42,243 nucleotides of DNA from Limnohabitans sp. JirII-31. Its GTDB lineage: Bacteria; Pseudomonadota; Gammaproteobacteria; Burkholderiales; Burkholderiaceae_C. The notes under the pieces were generated by a model that was not told the DNA's origin, did no database searches, and saw nothing but the letters and a program-made list of their open reading frames with translations. Position numbers and translations under genes: made by a program. Below are positions 28,901-33,856 of the stretch, in pieces (the stretch's first letter is position 1; every line of letters starts with the position of its first letter). Where the stretch lies: contig NZ_NESA01000019.1 in NCBI RefSeq assembly GCF_002778315.1, positions 1-42,243 of the forward strand, read 5' to 3'.

Positions 28901-31900
28901 GGCCGTGGCCCCTGTTTTGCCCACGCTCAATGCGCCCAAGCTGCCGCCGCCCGTGCTGAACAACAAGTCGGTGCTGGTGGTCACCGTGCTGTTAAAGCCG
29001 GTGGCGCCGGCTGCGGTGCTGTGCTCAATGGCCAAGGTGCCAGCACCGCTGATGCTGGCTTGTGCGGCAATCGCCCTGGGGTTGGCGACTGTCAAGGTCA
29101 GCGTTCCAGCGCTGATCGTGGTCGCACCCTGGGTGGCGTTGCCAAAGTGGGGGGTGGCATCGGTGATGGTCAGGTTGCCAGTGCCGCTTTTGGTGAAGGT
29201 GCCCGTGCTGGCCGCCACGGTGGCCAAGGTGACGTTTTGGCCATTGGTGTCAAACGCATAGGCCTGGCTGGCGCTGGTGTTGAAGCGCGACGAATAGTCC
29301 ACTGTGTTGGTGGCGCTGAACTGCAAGGCCCCGCCCGTGAAAAAGATTTGCCCTGACGGACCTATGGCATTGGTCGCATTGTTTGCACTGGCGCTGGCGT
29401 GGTCCAGCCTGAGTTTGCCGCCTGCCAAGGTGGTGCTGCCGGTGTAGGTGTTGGCACCCGCCAAGCCCCAAGTGCCTGCGCCGTCTTTGACCAAACCGCC
29501 AAGGGTGGTGTTGAGCACGCTGTTGACGCTGCCGCCTGTGCCGCCGCCGAGAGTGAGCACATTGTTGCCACCCGCGATGCTGCTGCTGAGGGTGATGTTG
29601 CCGCTGTTGCCTGAAATGGTGGCAGCACCCGCCAAGGTGATGTTTTGGCTGAGTGCGACGGTGGACGTGTTGCTGTTGGCAATGGCACCCATGCCGCCCG
29701 ATCCTGAACCACTGATGCTCAGGTTTTCTTGGGTGCTGAGGTTCAAGCCGTTGAGGTCGAGCGTGCCGCCACTGGTCACGAGGGTGCTACCCGCTGTGGT
29801 GCCCAGCGGCGTGTTGCCGCCAGTGCCCACAGACCCTAGTTTGAGCACGCCGGCGTTGATGTTGGTGTACCCCGTGAAGGTGCTGTTTCCAGAGACCGTC
29901 CAAGTGCCCGCGCCCGTTTTGTTGAGCTGGCCGCTTCCGGTTCCCAGCACACTGGCCAAGGTGCCGCCTTGTGCACCGTCCAAGGTCAGGTTCAAGCCCG
30001 CGCCAGTGATGGTGCCGGTGTTACTGAGGTTGATGGCCCCAGTACCCCCTGTGATGGTGGTGCTGGCACCCAAGGTGATCAGCCCCGAATAGGTGGCCGT
30101 GGATGCGCCGGTGTTTTTCAAGGCACCGTCATTGGCGACGCCTGTGCCGCTCAAGGTCAGAGCTTCGCTGGTGGCGAGGCTCCAACCGTTGAGGTCGAGC
30201 GCAGCGCCAGCAGCCACGATGGTGCCCGCAGCGTTGGTGCCCAAGGGGCTGTTGGCCCCAGAGCCAGCCGCCCCGAGTTGGATCGTGCCCGCGTTGATGT
30301 TGGTGACACCGCTGTAGCTGTTGGCCCCACTCAAGGTGGTGGTGCCGGTGCCTGCTTGCGTCAAGCTGCCTGAGCCCGCCAAGATGGCCGACACGGTGGC
30401 GGCATTGCCCACCGTGTTGTTGAAGGTGTAGCCCGTTGCGGTCAAAACGCCCGTGGTGCCAGTGATGCTGCCGCCCGTACTTCCAATGGTGACGGCCCCT
30501 GTGCTGATGCTGTTGCTGCCTAAATTCAGTGTGCCGCCGTTGACAGTGAGCGCTGCACTGCTGTTGCCCAAAGCGCTGGCACTTCCTACGTTCAAGGTGC
30601 CGCCAGTCACCGAGGTGCCGCCGCTGTAGGTGTTGGTGCCAGACAGTGTTTCGCTGCCCGCAGCCAGCGTCAGGCCACCCGTGCCGCCGATGACGCCTGC
30701 ATAAGTGCCCGATGCATTGCTCAGCGTGAGGCTTTTGCTGCCAAGCACTACACCAGTGGTTGCAGAGGAGGTGCCTGTCAAAGAGACCAGGGTCGCCCCG
30801 CTGGTGGTGCCCGAAATATCCACAACACCAGCGCCGGAGCTTGCCACGCTCGACGAGCTGGCGATGCTGCCTGAGCCAGACAGCGCCAGCGTGCCGTTGC
30901 TGATGGTTGTGGTGCCGATGTAGCTGTTGGCACCCGTGAACTTCAACGTGCCCGTACCCGTTTTTGTGACGGATGCACCTTTCAAGCTGGAATAGTCGTT
31001 GATGATTCCAGACATCCATAAATTGTTGCTGACGTTAAAAGTCAGCGAGCCACTTGGGCCACTCACCAACGTTGCGGGTGCTGCAAATATGTTGTCGACA
31101 GTACCAATAGACGTGACGATCCTGGCCGCACGATCACTTCCGAATTTCATGGCATACGATGAACTGCTAGAACTTACTTGCGCAGCAACACCATTGCTTG
31201 AATCAAGCGTGATGTTTCCGAAATACGAAATACTGTCCTGGCTTGGATTGGAGTTATTGAATAACAACTGCCCACCGCCATACACGTAGACGGAGGTGTT
31301 GGATGAAGCGGAGAAAATACTTCCTCCATCGAATTGCAATACACCACCATTGACGGTGTAGGCCTTGCCTGCATTGGAGGATTCAAAGCCGAAATTGGAT
31401 GCTATTTCCAACTTCCCAGAGTTCACGGTGGTGGTGCCGTTGTAGGTGTTATTTCCGTTCACCTTGGTTGCACCCGAACCCGATTGGATGAGTGCACCTG
31501 TGCCCGAGATCACACCCGAAGCGGTGAGGTTGCCGCTCTGCGCAAAAGTCAGCGTGCCGTTATTGCTCACCGCGTTTGCAAAGCTCGACCCCGTTGCCTG
31601 GTTGAGCATCAGCGTTGCGCCACTGGCCACGTCCACCGCGCTCGACGCATTGAGCGAGCCCGATGTGCCGTCGCCAACTTGCAGCATGCCGCCACTGACC
31701 GTGGTGTTGCCGGTGTAGGTGTTGCTGCCCGTGAGGGTCAAGATGCCGGTGCCGCTTTTGGTCAGGCTACCGCTGCCACTGAAAATACCTTCAAAATTTC
31801 TAGCGCCATTGCCTCCGCCGGTGCTCAAGTTCAAGTTCAGTGCATTGGCTCCGCTGTGACCGATGGTGACGCCCGCATCCACTTTGATACGGTTGATGGC

Positions 31901-33325
31901 GTCAAGCGTCAAGGTGGATGCGGCACCCGATGTTTTGATGATGTTGTCTTGCACATAGATGTTGCCAAGTTCAACCGTGCCATTGGTCGTCGTGTCTGTC
32001 GCGCTGGTGCTGATGGTGACATCTCCAGCATTCAAGGCCGTGACCAGCGTGCTTGCACCGATGCCACTGGTCGTTTGGGCGGCAGTGCCTGAACTGATGG
32101 TGAAGTCGGTGGGGTCGATCAGCCAAGTGCCTGACTTGCCTTTGGGGGCGAAGGTGGTGACGGTGGTGTTGTTTTGAATGACAACTTGAGACCCTGAGGT
32201 TTCAATGAATCCACCGTTGCCACCCAAATCTCCGCCCTTGGCTGAGAGCGTGCCGCCAATTTCAGCGCTGCTGTTGGCGTTGCTCAAATCGGCGATGGCC
32301 GTGATGGTTCCGCCTTGTCCTGTGCTGTTGGGGGCTGCATCGGCTTGCAGGGTGCCGGTGTTGACCACGCGTTGGCTGGCGGACAGTCGAATCACCCCTC
32401 CGTTGTCCACCAAGCCGGTGGCTTGTACGACACCTGAGTTTTTGACGATGCCGCTTTGCAGCTGGTTGGCGGCTTGTGCCGACAAAATGATCAGGCCACC
32501 CGGTGCTTGCACGGCTTGACGGTTTTCCACCAAGGCTGCGATGGTGGCAGGAGCCACCAAGATGTTGGTCAGTCGGTTTTGTTTGTCAAATTCGAGTTCA
32601 AACGTTTCACCCGCAGCCATGACCACAGTGCCGAGTTTGGCCACGACCAACCCGCTGTTGCGCACCTCCGGTGCCAGCAAGGCGATGTAGCCCGCCAGGC
32701 CTGCAGAGATGGCGCCTTCGTTGATGATTTTTCCGGTGGCCCCATCGCGGGTGTACTTCATGATGCCAGCCATGAAGTCGGTGTCGCTGATGCCGTGGGT
32801 GGTGGCGGTGAACGCGCTGGTATCGACCGACGCCGTGGGCGAGAAATACACGCCCGACGGGTTGGACATGATCACTTGCCCGTTGGCGTTGATTTGCCCA
32901 TAGATTTGTGAAGCAGAGTTGCCCAAGATGCGGTTGAGCAAGACGCTGCTGCTGCTGGGCTGCGTGATGTTGACCTTGGCCTGTGAGCCCACATTGAAGC
33001 TTTGCCAGTTGATGGCGGCGCGCTGGCTGTTTTGCGTGATGGCCATGCTGCCACCAGACTGCGCGATGCTGGCGCTGCCAGCGCTGACTTGGCCGCCCAT
33101 AGGCAACTGGGCAGGAGCCAGTGTTTGCGCGAAAGCAGCGCTCCAACACAAGCCTGCGCTCGCCAAAGCGGCCCACATCGTTTGCAACGCAAGGTCTAGG
33201 TTGCTTGCTGTCACTGCGCAAACGCGAGCGCGCGCCGTGCCTTTGCCGCAGGATTTGGCTACCTCTGCAACCGCGACAAAAGTCTGGGTGTTCTTATTCC
33301 AAAGGACGCGGTGGATCTTGTTCAT
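13946..33325 (-). CDS. Giant TpsA filamentous-hemagglutinin-like adhesin
   Basis: One uninterrupted frame of 6459 codons. Residues 1-66 are an ESPR-type extended signal peptide (MNKIHRVLWNKNTQTFVAVA, cleavage near AAFA-Q). Residues 67-330 form the TPS secretion domain, with NRILGNSASQIYGQINANG and NPSG (155-158, a variant of NPNG). Then about 510-1315: seven or eight autotransporter-type strand repeats (LTLTGSNTYTGNTTVSGG style); about 1610-3640: GLUG-like repeats (VGGLVGYN style); 3700-3780: two GTGYTSAPNVTISGGGGS-like modules; about 4000-5600: near-identical 84/70-residue repeats; one more strand repeat; about 6000-6185: YDG-like domains (RNYDGTTHAYL, KVYEGNNRFDN); about 6300-6337: Pro-Ala tract; then a 120-residue cap with LPAWIRYDASQKALV. 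It is very rich in Asn, Ser, Thr and Gly. The product should be a long beta-helical surface fibre exported by the downstream tpsB. Ligand unknown. Confidence 0.95.
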   Translation of the reverse strand: MNKIHRVLWNKNTQTFVAVAEVAKSCGKGTARARVCAVTASNLDLALQTMWAALASAGLCWSAAFAQTLAPAQLPMGGQVSAGSASIAQSGGSMAITQNSQRAAINWQSFNVGSQAKVNITQPSSSSVLLNRILGNSASQIYGQINANGQVIMSNPSGVYFSPTASVDTSAFTATTHGISDTDFMAGIMKYTRDGATGKIINEGAISAGLAGYIALLAPEVRNSGLVVAKLGTVVMAAGETFELEFDKQNRLTNILVAPATIAALVENRQAVQAPGGLIILSAQAANQLQSGIVKNSGVVQATGLVDNGGVIRLSASQRVVNTGTLQADAAPNSTGQGGTITAIADLSNANSSAEIGGTLSAKGGDLGGNGGFIETSGSQVVIQNNTTVTTFAPKGKSGTWLIDPTDFTISSGTAAQTTSGIGASTLVTALNAGDVTISTSATDTTTNGTVELGNIYVQDNIIKTSGAASTLTLDAINRIKVDAGVTIGHSGANALNLNLSTGGGNGARNFEGIFSGSGSLTKSGTGILTLTGSNTYTGNTTVSGGMLQVGDGTSGSLNASSAVDVASGATLMLNQATGSSFANAVSNNGTLTFAQSGNLTASGVISGTGALIQSGSGATKVNGNNTYNGTTTVNSGKLEIASNFGFESSNAGKAYTVNGGVLQFDGGSIFSASSNTSVYVYGGGQLLFNNSNPSQDSISYFGNITLDSSNGVAAQVSSSSSSYAMKFGSDRAARIVTSIGTVDNIFAAPATLVSGPSGSLTFNVSNNLWMSGIINDYSSLKGASVTKTGTGTLKFTGANSYIGTTTISNGTLALSGSGSIASSSSVASSGAGVVDISGTTSGATLVSLTGTSSATTGVVLGSKSLTLSNASGTYAGVIGGTGGLTLAAGSETLSGTNTYSGGTSVTGGTLNVGSASALGNSSAALTVNGGTLNLGSNSISTGAVTIGSTGGSITGTTGVLTATGYTFNNTVGNAATVSAILAGSGSLTQAGTGTTTLSGANSYSGVTNINAGTIQLGAAGSGANSPLGTNAAGTIVAAGAALDLNGWSLATSEALTLSGTGVANDGALKNTGASTATYSGLITLGASTTITGGTGAINLSNTGTITGAGLNLTLDGAQGGTLASVLGTGSGQLNKTGAGTWTVSGNSTFTGYTNINAGVLKLGSVGTGGNTPLGTTAGSTLVTSGGTLDLNGLNLSTQENLSISGSGSGGMGAIANSNTSTVALSQNITLAGAATISGNSGNITLSSSIAGGNNVLTLGGGTGGSVNSVLNTTLGGLVKDGAGTWGLAGANTYTGSTTLAGGKLRLDHASASANNATNAIGPSGQIFFTGGALQFSATNTVDYSSRFNTSASQAYAFDTNGQNVTLATVAASTGTFTKSGTGNLTITDATPHFGNATQGATTISAGTLTLTVANPRAIAAQASISGAGTLAIEHSTAAGATGFNSTVTTSTDLLFSTGGGSLGALSVGKTGATANITLDSLANISITGNQSYFGGNVTIANNASSTYTNWSNGATLTLSGTTSVNILAPVYINNANSSIAIKTSQATGGGNNVGYYGFGLSSSGFAGRLQFSGASGQTFTTQDGTNSANLKNYTFITTLAELNTSLATGNYALRTDIDATSFLLPGVAGQDNGTGIGNPYPYTYVRNGSFTGSLAGLGHTVTNLSIRSNGASFSGMFSQLGGGAVVQDVRFEKANVTGLNMNYFGTLSGYANGANITGIMAANGSVNLTGSGSAAGGIVGYTESGTIRDAWVVNNPVTGFAQTGGIAGRTLMTASNVHNLNSTIISNGNSNSVGGLFGEKWNNYGLSDSDSTGNVTGSGNYVGGLVGYNWGAVTNASASGNVTGCLTSTYTSVGGLIGYHYSGAITNASASGNVLNYWAYVGGLVGYNWDNTVMTNVSASGTVRSTNHATTGGLVGYAGNSLTLNNSSYSGTSVSSGTGDLGVGGLAGYVDGRITISNSSVSNASSRITINSTGATGGMVGWARNGVTINDSYVSNANITGGTYVGGLVGEQRRSDVLINNAYAGGSGNTNVIGSNFVGGLVGEMTAGRINNAYFSGNVTGSNSYGGIVGFLKPGAYLSNTYYNVSASLINGNPTLTIGGLYSGQFSDWVSSNASTVASRALTIGNYFDSDGGYYTINSSNTIGARNDLSNLMGFAQGDTSGNANAYKFKLTANVDVAAATTKFVPYFAAAEFKGNGFAVSNFSWNASTSNVGFFGFAHKSTISDLQVASVPYESVGNYNAVNGQYYVGTAIGSLYGGVLYNSSAILGGTTRGLDNTGGFIGYFGNGAMGNVSATRLASVTNASQAMVIGTMSYSVDGDQWQDLRGNTGGVAGYVGSSSVNQLTSNLDINASGYQSGGLMGYLSVGNYAHASVTANAATNLSASGNVTSNNLYTAGLIGQAVSISSTSGNWSASGNVTGANYTGGLIGAVSGTSTIKDSRYIGPSVSGNTYVGGLIGVANCISAVVQGSYATTNITATGDYVGGLIGYFEGALGDSSTASASAYGSASNHSYAMGNVTGRYDVGGLMGRLGSYGQVINTTASVNITADANFGGLIGYLTPGAEVTNSHYNMAGITIRAYTPDSPSTRLLLTDANGLLTIGGLYGPQFNTWYNAGALDGLSSGPANDANSFTLSGGYYSIDSVDKLKSYLGYADQSALKFSLDAALNLPAGLYVPYVAGELRGNNAIISNLSLSQNTSNLGFIGHLRNNSTQASANLSLSNLSVSGSINGMMNLGLVAGSDWQRNITDANTSGSVTGTDNYYNIIGLDKDDRGENNNSWSNAGGVLGYGWGRNTNNTTTLQLTNISSSANVTGVNAVGGLAGQIQFGRITSSSSTGAVTSVAKTNISVYRTGGLVGYLNSNYSEISNSNHTIGLVKGFNYVGGLAGEAMGQLGVNVSVNSTPSYNTFVSSNVESNGERTGGLVGSFSSGYITNAQMSGTVTGWTNAGVPGYTGNTYTGGIGGYVTGTDVKYVRYIGSLVKGSQQTGGLIGHHDNTLSYAYSSGNVTSNSDYVGGLTGYSNTINYGNSTATVTGGTYTGGVAGYMGGSINNSNYTGALVTGGNQSGGLVGHIDNTIDNSYSTGNVIGTSSYTGGLVGYASNWVRTTYATGNVIGPSDHVGGLAGYATYIDASYATGNVTGSSSYVGGLAGRFNQLGNNISSVTSYATGNVTGAGERVGGLVGSTDGGNIYSAYATGKVTGNSNYVGGLAGNIGGGTVTNAYATGNVTGLGAYVGGFAGYNSGTLTAPTSSGSVSGGQQVGGLVGRNDSVVNSGTSSGNVTATNNYIGGLVGFNVGTINTSSSTGYVYTANSSNSYYVGGFAGWNQGTISYSSDTISVVNPTSLVGVRGTQRVGGFVGQNSGTISNATSSTSTSAQNDYLGGFVGWIDGGTISNSGAWGTVVGPYSVGGFAGYQNGGTIQTSFANTVVSAGDTGLTASGSRVGGFVGTMNNGSITSSRAAGSVTGLGKVGGFAAYITNSATINTSYATGAVTQTNTSTASTTGGVGGFVGYLDANFIGSISDFYAMGSVTGTQNVGGLIGYADRGTLTNGYATGMTSFNTASNPSPANIGGVFGNFNATALRVTKSNLYWNTDTSNQSASGGFGTGLTTAQFKDTLSNTVGFNGSNTNWNTSTGLFPYLQVFYPTQARGIEGYAYLSNGSVAQRAQVGQYTSGTLLNGGTASTGVNGYYYSVVGTNTLFSDSAIPETIANITVTSGGSNYVNNGTVSISGGGGSGATATSTRNASNNTMQSITLTNAGTGYTSAPNVTISGGGGSAAGATFNVTLSVPFFNTTQLATLLMLDGNSTVNSTVAGMSYTDRILTDNTAYLYKDANTNVMGKVVQGITRLSTQNSSASGMNTDLNTTLGTTKRASFATNLTTISSLELFSRASSFNLDTPLSYADNGVSNAGNITVNGNSSVTLTGGSFVSTKAQTYNALLTLGADTTMNATTVTTNATLVGGNYNLSVNNVAAANSGNLVTGGDFTGLGNLWVTGNSSLNGNVSSSGNQTYNGTVVLETDVNLNASNATATVKLNRTVNSNAAAAHWLSINLSTPGGSTILNGALGNTGPLTNVTLNATNIALNGASITSNGNQSYRGSITLGANTQMQANNAAAVITLNGTVNSDGTARALNLNASNATGRVVVLGAVGNSAALANLSVNTTAIALNGSSANTTGNQTYIGNITLGSDNNLSASGSNAIIWLTNTVNSDSTARALNLNASGTNGSAVLNGALGNTAALASVNANASAIALNSGSVNTTGNQTYAGAVTLGADTALTGNNVITTSGSTVAGAGYSMNVTGNANLGGDVTNVSSVNVSGTTRLAANVSSTGNQSYAGAMTLGSDAALLSSGTNALITTASTVNSDSTARALNVNASGTNGSAVLNGALGNTAALASVNANASTIALNNGSVNTTGNQSYTGAVTLGADTTLSASGANAVITANGPVNSDSTARALNLNASGTNGSAVLNGALGNTAALASVNANASAIALNSGSVNTTGNQTYAGAVTLGADTALTGNNVITTSGSTVAGAGYRMNVTGNANLAGDVTNVSSVNVSGTTRLAANVSTTGNQTYVGAITLGSDATLLASGANAVITTGSTVNSDSTARALTVNASGTNGSAVVNAALGNTNALATLNLTAANIGLNASSVNTTGNQTYAGAVTLGADTALTGNNVITTSGSTVAGAGYRMNVTGNANLGGDVTNVSSVNVSGTTRLAANVSSTGNQSYAGAMTLGSDATLLSSGTNALITTASTVNSDSTARALTVNASGANGSAVFNGALGNTAALASLNTSASAIALNGSTVNTTGNQSYSGPVTLGADTTLSASGANAVITTGSTVNSDSTARALTVNASGTNGSAVVNAALGNTNALATLNLTAANIGLNASSVNTTGNQTYAGAVTLGADTALTGNNVITTSGSTVAGAGYRMNVTGNANLGGDVTNVSSINVSGTTRLAANVSTTGNQSYAGAMTLGSDAALLSSGTNALITTASTVNSDSTARALTVNASGANGSAVLNGALGNTNALTALNVSASAIALNGSTVNTTGNQTYTGPVTLGADTTLSASGSNAVITTNSAVNSDSTARALTVNASGANGSAVVNAALGNNNALTALNLTAANIGLNGSSVNTTGNQTYAGAVTLGADTALTGNNVITTSGSTVAGAGYRMNVTGNAYLAGDVSGITTLDISGTTRLAANVSSTGNQSYAGAVTLGSDAAVSTSGSNAIIWLTNTVNSDSTARALNLSAAGSNGRVVVSSTVGNTAALASLNTSASAIALNASSVNTTGNQTYAGAVTLGADTALTGNNVITTSGSTLAGAGYSMNVTGNANLGGDVSNVSSVNVSGTTRLAANVSSTGNQSYAGAMTLGSDAILLSSGANAVISIGSTVNSDSTARALNLRATGSGSRVVVSSTLGNTAALASLNTSASAIALNGSSVNTTGNQSYSGPVTLGADTTLLASGANAVITTNSAIDSDSTARALNLSATGSGGRVVVSSTVGNTAVLASLNTSASAIALNSNTVHTTGNQTYTGPVTLGADTTLSASGPNAVITANSAIDSDNTPRSLTVSAAGTNSQILLASAAGGIHDLNDLSLTASGLSLNGGTINTSGNQSYNGSVTLGANTQITRSGADGLITFNGTLNSDSTPRALTVNASGANSTLNLQNSVGANQALSSFTNTATTTLIGNASTLSAVSIKALNDLQFSGTVALQSPTHIDLATTGSVTGHVVGSGELFKEGAGTLLLTQANSFSGSTQVKAGTLAISNDQALGANTAPISVAPGAVLDLQAVTVAAKPLTLQGGTLSASNGNSSWTGPVLLSADSRMDVSGQKLTISGVVDASQAGLALTGSGAVVLGNTSNTVSRLAAANSTAAIDLNNSAPMTIGSVTTGGVTYTGVKSTGDITLISSAPTTVALGSSVASTGGDVVLETSRFINQAGASALSTSNANRWQVWSTNPNAFVDAASGDSLNTLSNNYVYYNARRDTLQNVPAGNGLLYAYAPVAVASLTGTVVRNYDGTTHAYLTDGNYAHVNGVRQLSGAEDVLTLNKPTNGLYVSAGTGPTAKDVGAQKDVQVTGLVLTATQDGKPVYGYTFVNSVTGTVGEVKPAPLNLALTKVYEGNNRFDNTLNSSNFYALTGMIGSEASPSINAGIVTVASPNAGVYNQFASTSFTLDNPNYTLVGGTQMATIQKAPLGIAVKTLFKAKTDLPDIAAKDFTVVGLQNGETIPKIDVLSLAYKDVSRNDDNYVKSIAVSPGAGVANMANYVITQAVNAVPKASDGGNTMNMVKLTSPDEVVSFPAAPPPSLPVATVAPPAPAPAPAPAPAPAPAPAPAPAPAPAPAPAPAPAPASEASTNQAIPGIRINTISLPTAQTAGLVTVILPQGSTNVTTTALVIALPQAVISSATTPSGENTSVNVTLPNNQPLPAWIRYDASQKALVTSADSAAMLPITVVISIGDQRTVVVVSESLQP
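14316..14424 (-). repeat. Hexanucleotide tandem repeat coding for Pro-Ala
   Basis: About 18 copies of a 6-base unit (GCAGGT/GCAGGC on the plus strand, with a few GCGGGT) encode an alternating Pro-Ala rod on the minus strand at residues about 6300-6337. A change in copy number keeps the frame, so the tract can vary in length without stopping translation. Such rods commonly cross the cell wall or separate a terminal domain from the fibre. Confidence 0.9.
16400..21340 (-). repeat. Near-identical 252/210-bp tandem repeat array in tpsA
   Basis: Twenty-one copies of GNQ(T/S)Y mark repeat units. Two unit types alternate: 84 residues (containing TVNSDSTARAL and GNTAALASLN) and 70 residues (containing TALTGNNVITTSGSTVAGAG and VNVSGTTRLAANV). 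The 10-base plus-strand word CGTTGTTGCC inside the 70-residue unit recurs at 17431, 17893, 18607, 19321, 19783 and 20497, giving spacings of 462, 714, 714, 462 and 714 bp. These equal 210+252 and 210+252+252. Copies are almost identical at DNA level, so the array is young or homogenised. Confidence 0.92.
22395..28500 (-). repeat. GLUG-like repeat region in tpsA
   Basis: About 2000 residues of degenerate 20-30-residue units with the pattern GG(L/F)VGYN followed by small polar residues and GNVTG, for example GNYVGGLVGYNWGAVTNASA and SYVGGLAGRFNQLGN. This is the GLUG motif known from large bacterial surface proteins. Three spacer segments without the motif (starting near 27000, 25500 and 28500) each have a strand-rich pattern such as NYFDSDGGYYTINSSNTIGA. 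The region is diverged compared with the 252/210-bp array. Confidence 0.85.
29380..31800 (-). repeat. Autotransporter-type beta-strand repeats in tpsA
   Basis: Seven units follow the pattern L(T/V)K(S/T)GTGTLTLTGxNTYTGxTTVxxGTLxLG, for example LTQAGTGTTTLSGANSYSGV and LVKDGAGTWGLAGANTYTGS. An eighth lies near 29150 (FTKSGTGNLTITDATPHFGN) and a ninth, isolated, near 16110 (LFKEGAGTLLLTQANSFSGS). These PATR-like motifs pack as coils of a right-handed beta helix. Confidence 0.85.
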
Positions 33326-33456
33326 GACTTACCGCCCCACCTTTTGCTGCCAGGCTTGCGTGGTTTTTGAGCGATCGCGTCTTGACCTTCGAGAATCGCG
33401 TCGACCCATCCATCGAAAAGGGTGCAATGCGCGAATCGCCGAAAAAATATAGAATC

Positions 33457-33470
33457 GCTGAAAATTCAGC
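33457..33470. repeat. Short inverted repeat in the tpsA leader
   Basis: GCTGAA-AA-TTCAGC, 6-bp arms with a 2-base centre, lies between the presumed tpsA promoter and the start codon, so it would be in the 5' untranslated region if transcription starts near 33528. It could be a DNA-binding site or a weak RNA hairpin. Confidence 0.4.
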
Positions 33471-33501
33471 AAAAGTGATTAAAATACCCATTAAATTCAG
33501 A

Positions 33502-33539
33502 ATAATGAATTGAAATTAAAAATTAATTAAATTCATTAT
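33502..33539. repeat. AT-rich inverted repeat upstream of tpsA
   Basis: ATAATGAATT (33502-33511) and AATTCATTAT (33530-33539) are perfect 10-bp inverted copies separated by 18 bases of almost pure A/T. It directly abuts the next, longer inverted repeat, so the two form a nested symmetric block. Confidence 0.7.
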
Positions 33540-33540
33540 A
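33535..33540 (-). promoter_or_regulatory. Candidate -10 box for tpsA
   Basis: On the minus strand this reads TATAAT, a consensus sigma-70 -10 element, about 210 bases before the tpsA ATG. No consensus -35 is present at 16-18 bp; that position falls inside the 14-bp inverted repeat. This suggests an activator-dependent or repressed promoter. Inference only: TATAAT occurs easily by chance in sequence this AT-rich. Confidence 0.35.
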
Positions 33541-33569
33541 AACAATAAAAATGATATTTTTATTGTTTA
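33539..33569. repeat. Perfect 14-bp inverted repeat, candidate operator of tpsA
   Basis: TAAACAATAAAAAT and ATTTTTATTGTTTA are exact inverted copies around the 3-base centre GAT, 31 bp in total. It contains only one G/C pair per arm and no GC stem, so it is not an ordinary intrinsic terminator. It overlaps the -10-like TATAAT and covers where the -35 would be, which is consistent with an operator. The surrounding 33440-33620 is far more AT-rich than the rest of the window. Confidence 0.6.
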
Positions 33570-33779
33570 GATAGTTAAATATTCGAAAAGTAGCCTTCTA
33601 GCTCGGCGAATAGTTGAATAAAAAAAGCCGCTGCACGCGTGTGCTGTCTTCACGAAATATTCATGCAGTAATTCTTAGGCTGGGACGAGAACTTTGTTTT
33701 TATAAACGAGAGCGCTAGCAATACGGCGTAGCTCATATGTGCCGCAGCCGACTTATTGGGCCCTGACTCCATTGAGCGA

Positions 33780-33845
33780 GCTGCCGGTGGTTTTTTTGAC
33801 CGTTTAGATGTGACTTGAAGTCAAGGCAAGCTTTGCACCGGCAGC
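33780..33845. repeat. Nested inverted repeats downstream of the flavin reductase gene
   Basis: Outer arms GCTGCCGGTG (33780-33789) and CACCGGCAGC (33836-33845) are perfect 10-bp inverted copies. Inside them TGACTT-G-AAGTCA (33811-33823) is a second perfect palindrome. The block starts 11 bases after the flavin reductase stop, so in the minus transcript it would form a two-level stem. It could be a processing or partial termination structure, or the relic of a mobile element end. No function is assigned. Confidence 0.5.
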
Positions 33846-33856
33846 GTCTGAAAAAC

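Larger units (their letters stand above)
33326..33856. other. Intergenic region upstream of tpsA, no gene seen
   Basis: This 531-bp stretch lies between tpsA and the flavin reductase gene, both on the minus strand. Its middle part (about 33440-33620) is extremely AT-rich and holds the inverted repeats described separately; 33700-33856 returns to normal composition. Short open frames here lack ribosome sites and family resemblance. A weak hairpin followed on the minus strand by seven T (33627-33655) could partly terminate transcripts from the flavin reductase gene, but the stem does not abut the T run, so it is not called as a terminator. Confidence 0.6.

Noticed and set aside
28262..29356. 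364-codon plus-strand ORF, and similarly 21782-23047 (421 codons), inside tpsA
   Set aside because: They are opposite the continuous tpsA frame, with no recognisable domains.
33539..33569. The 14-bp inverted repeat as an intrinsic terminator
   Set aside because: The stem has almost no G/C and is not followed by an independent T run, so it would be a very weak terminator; an operator role fits better.
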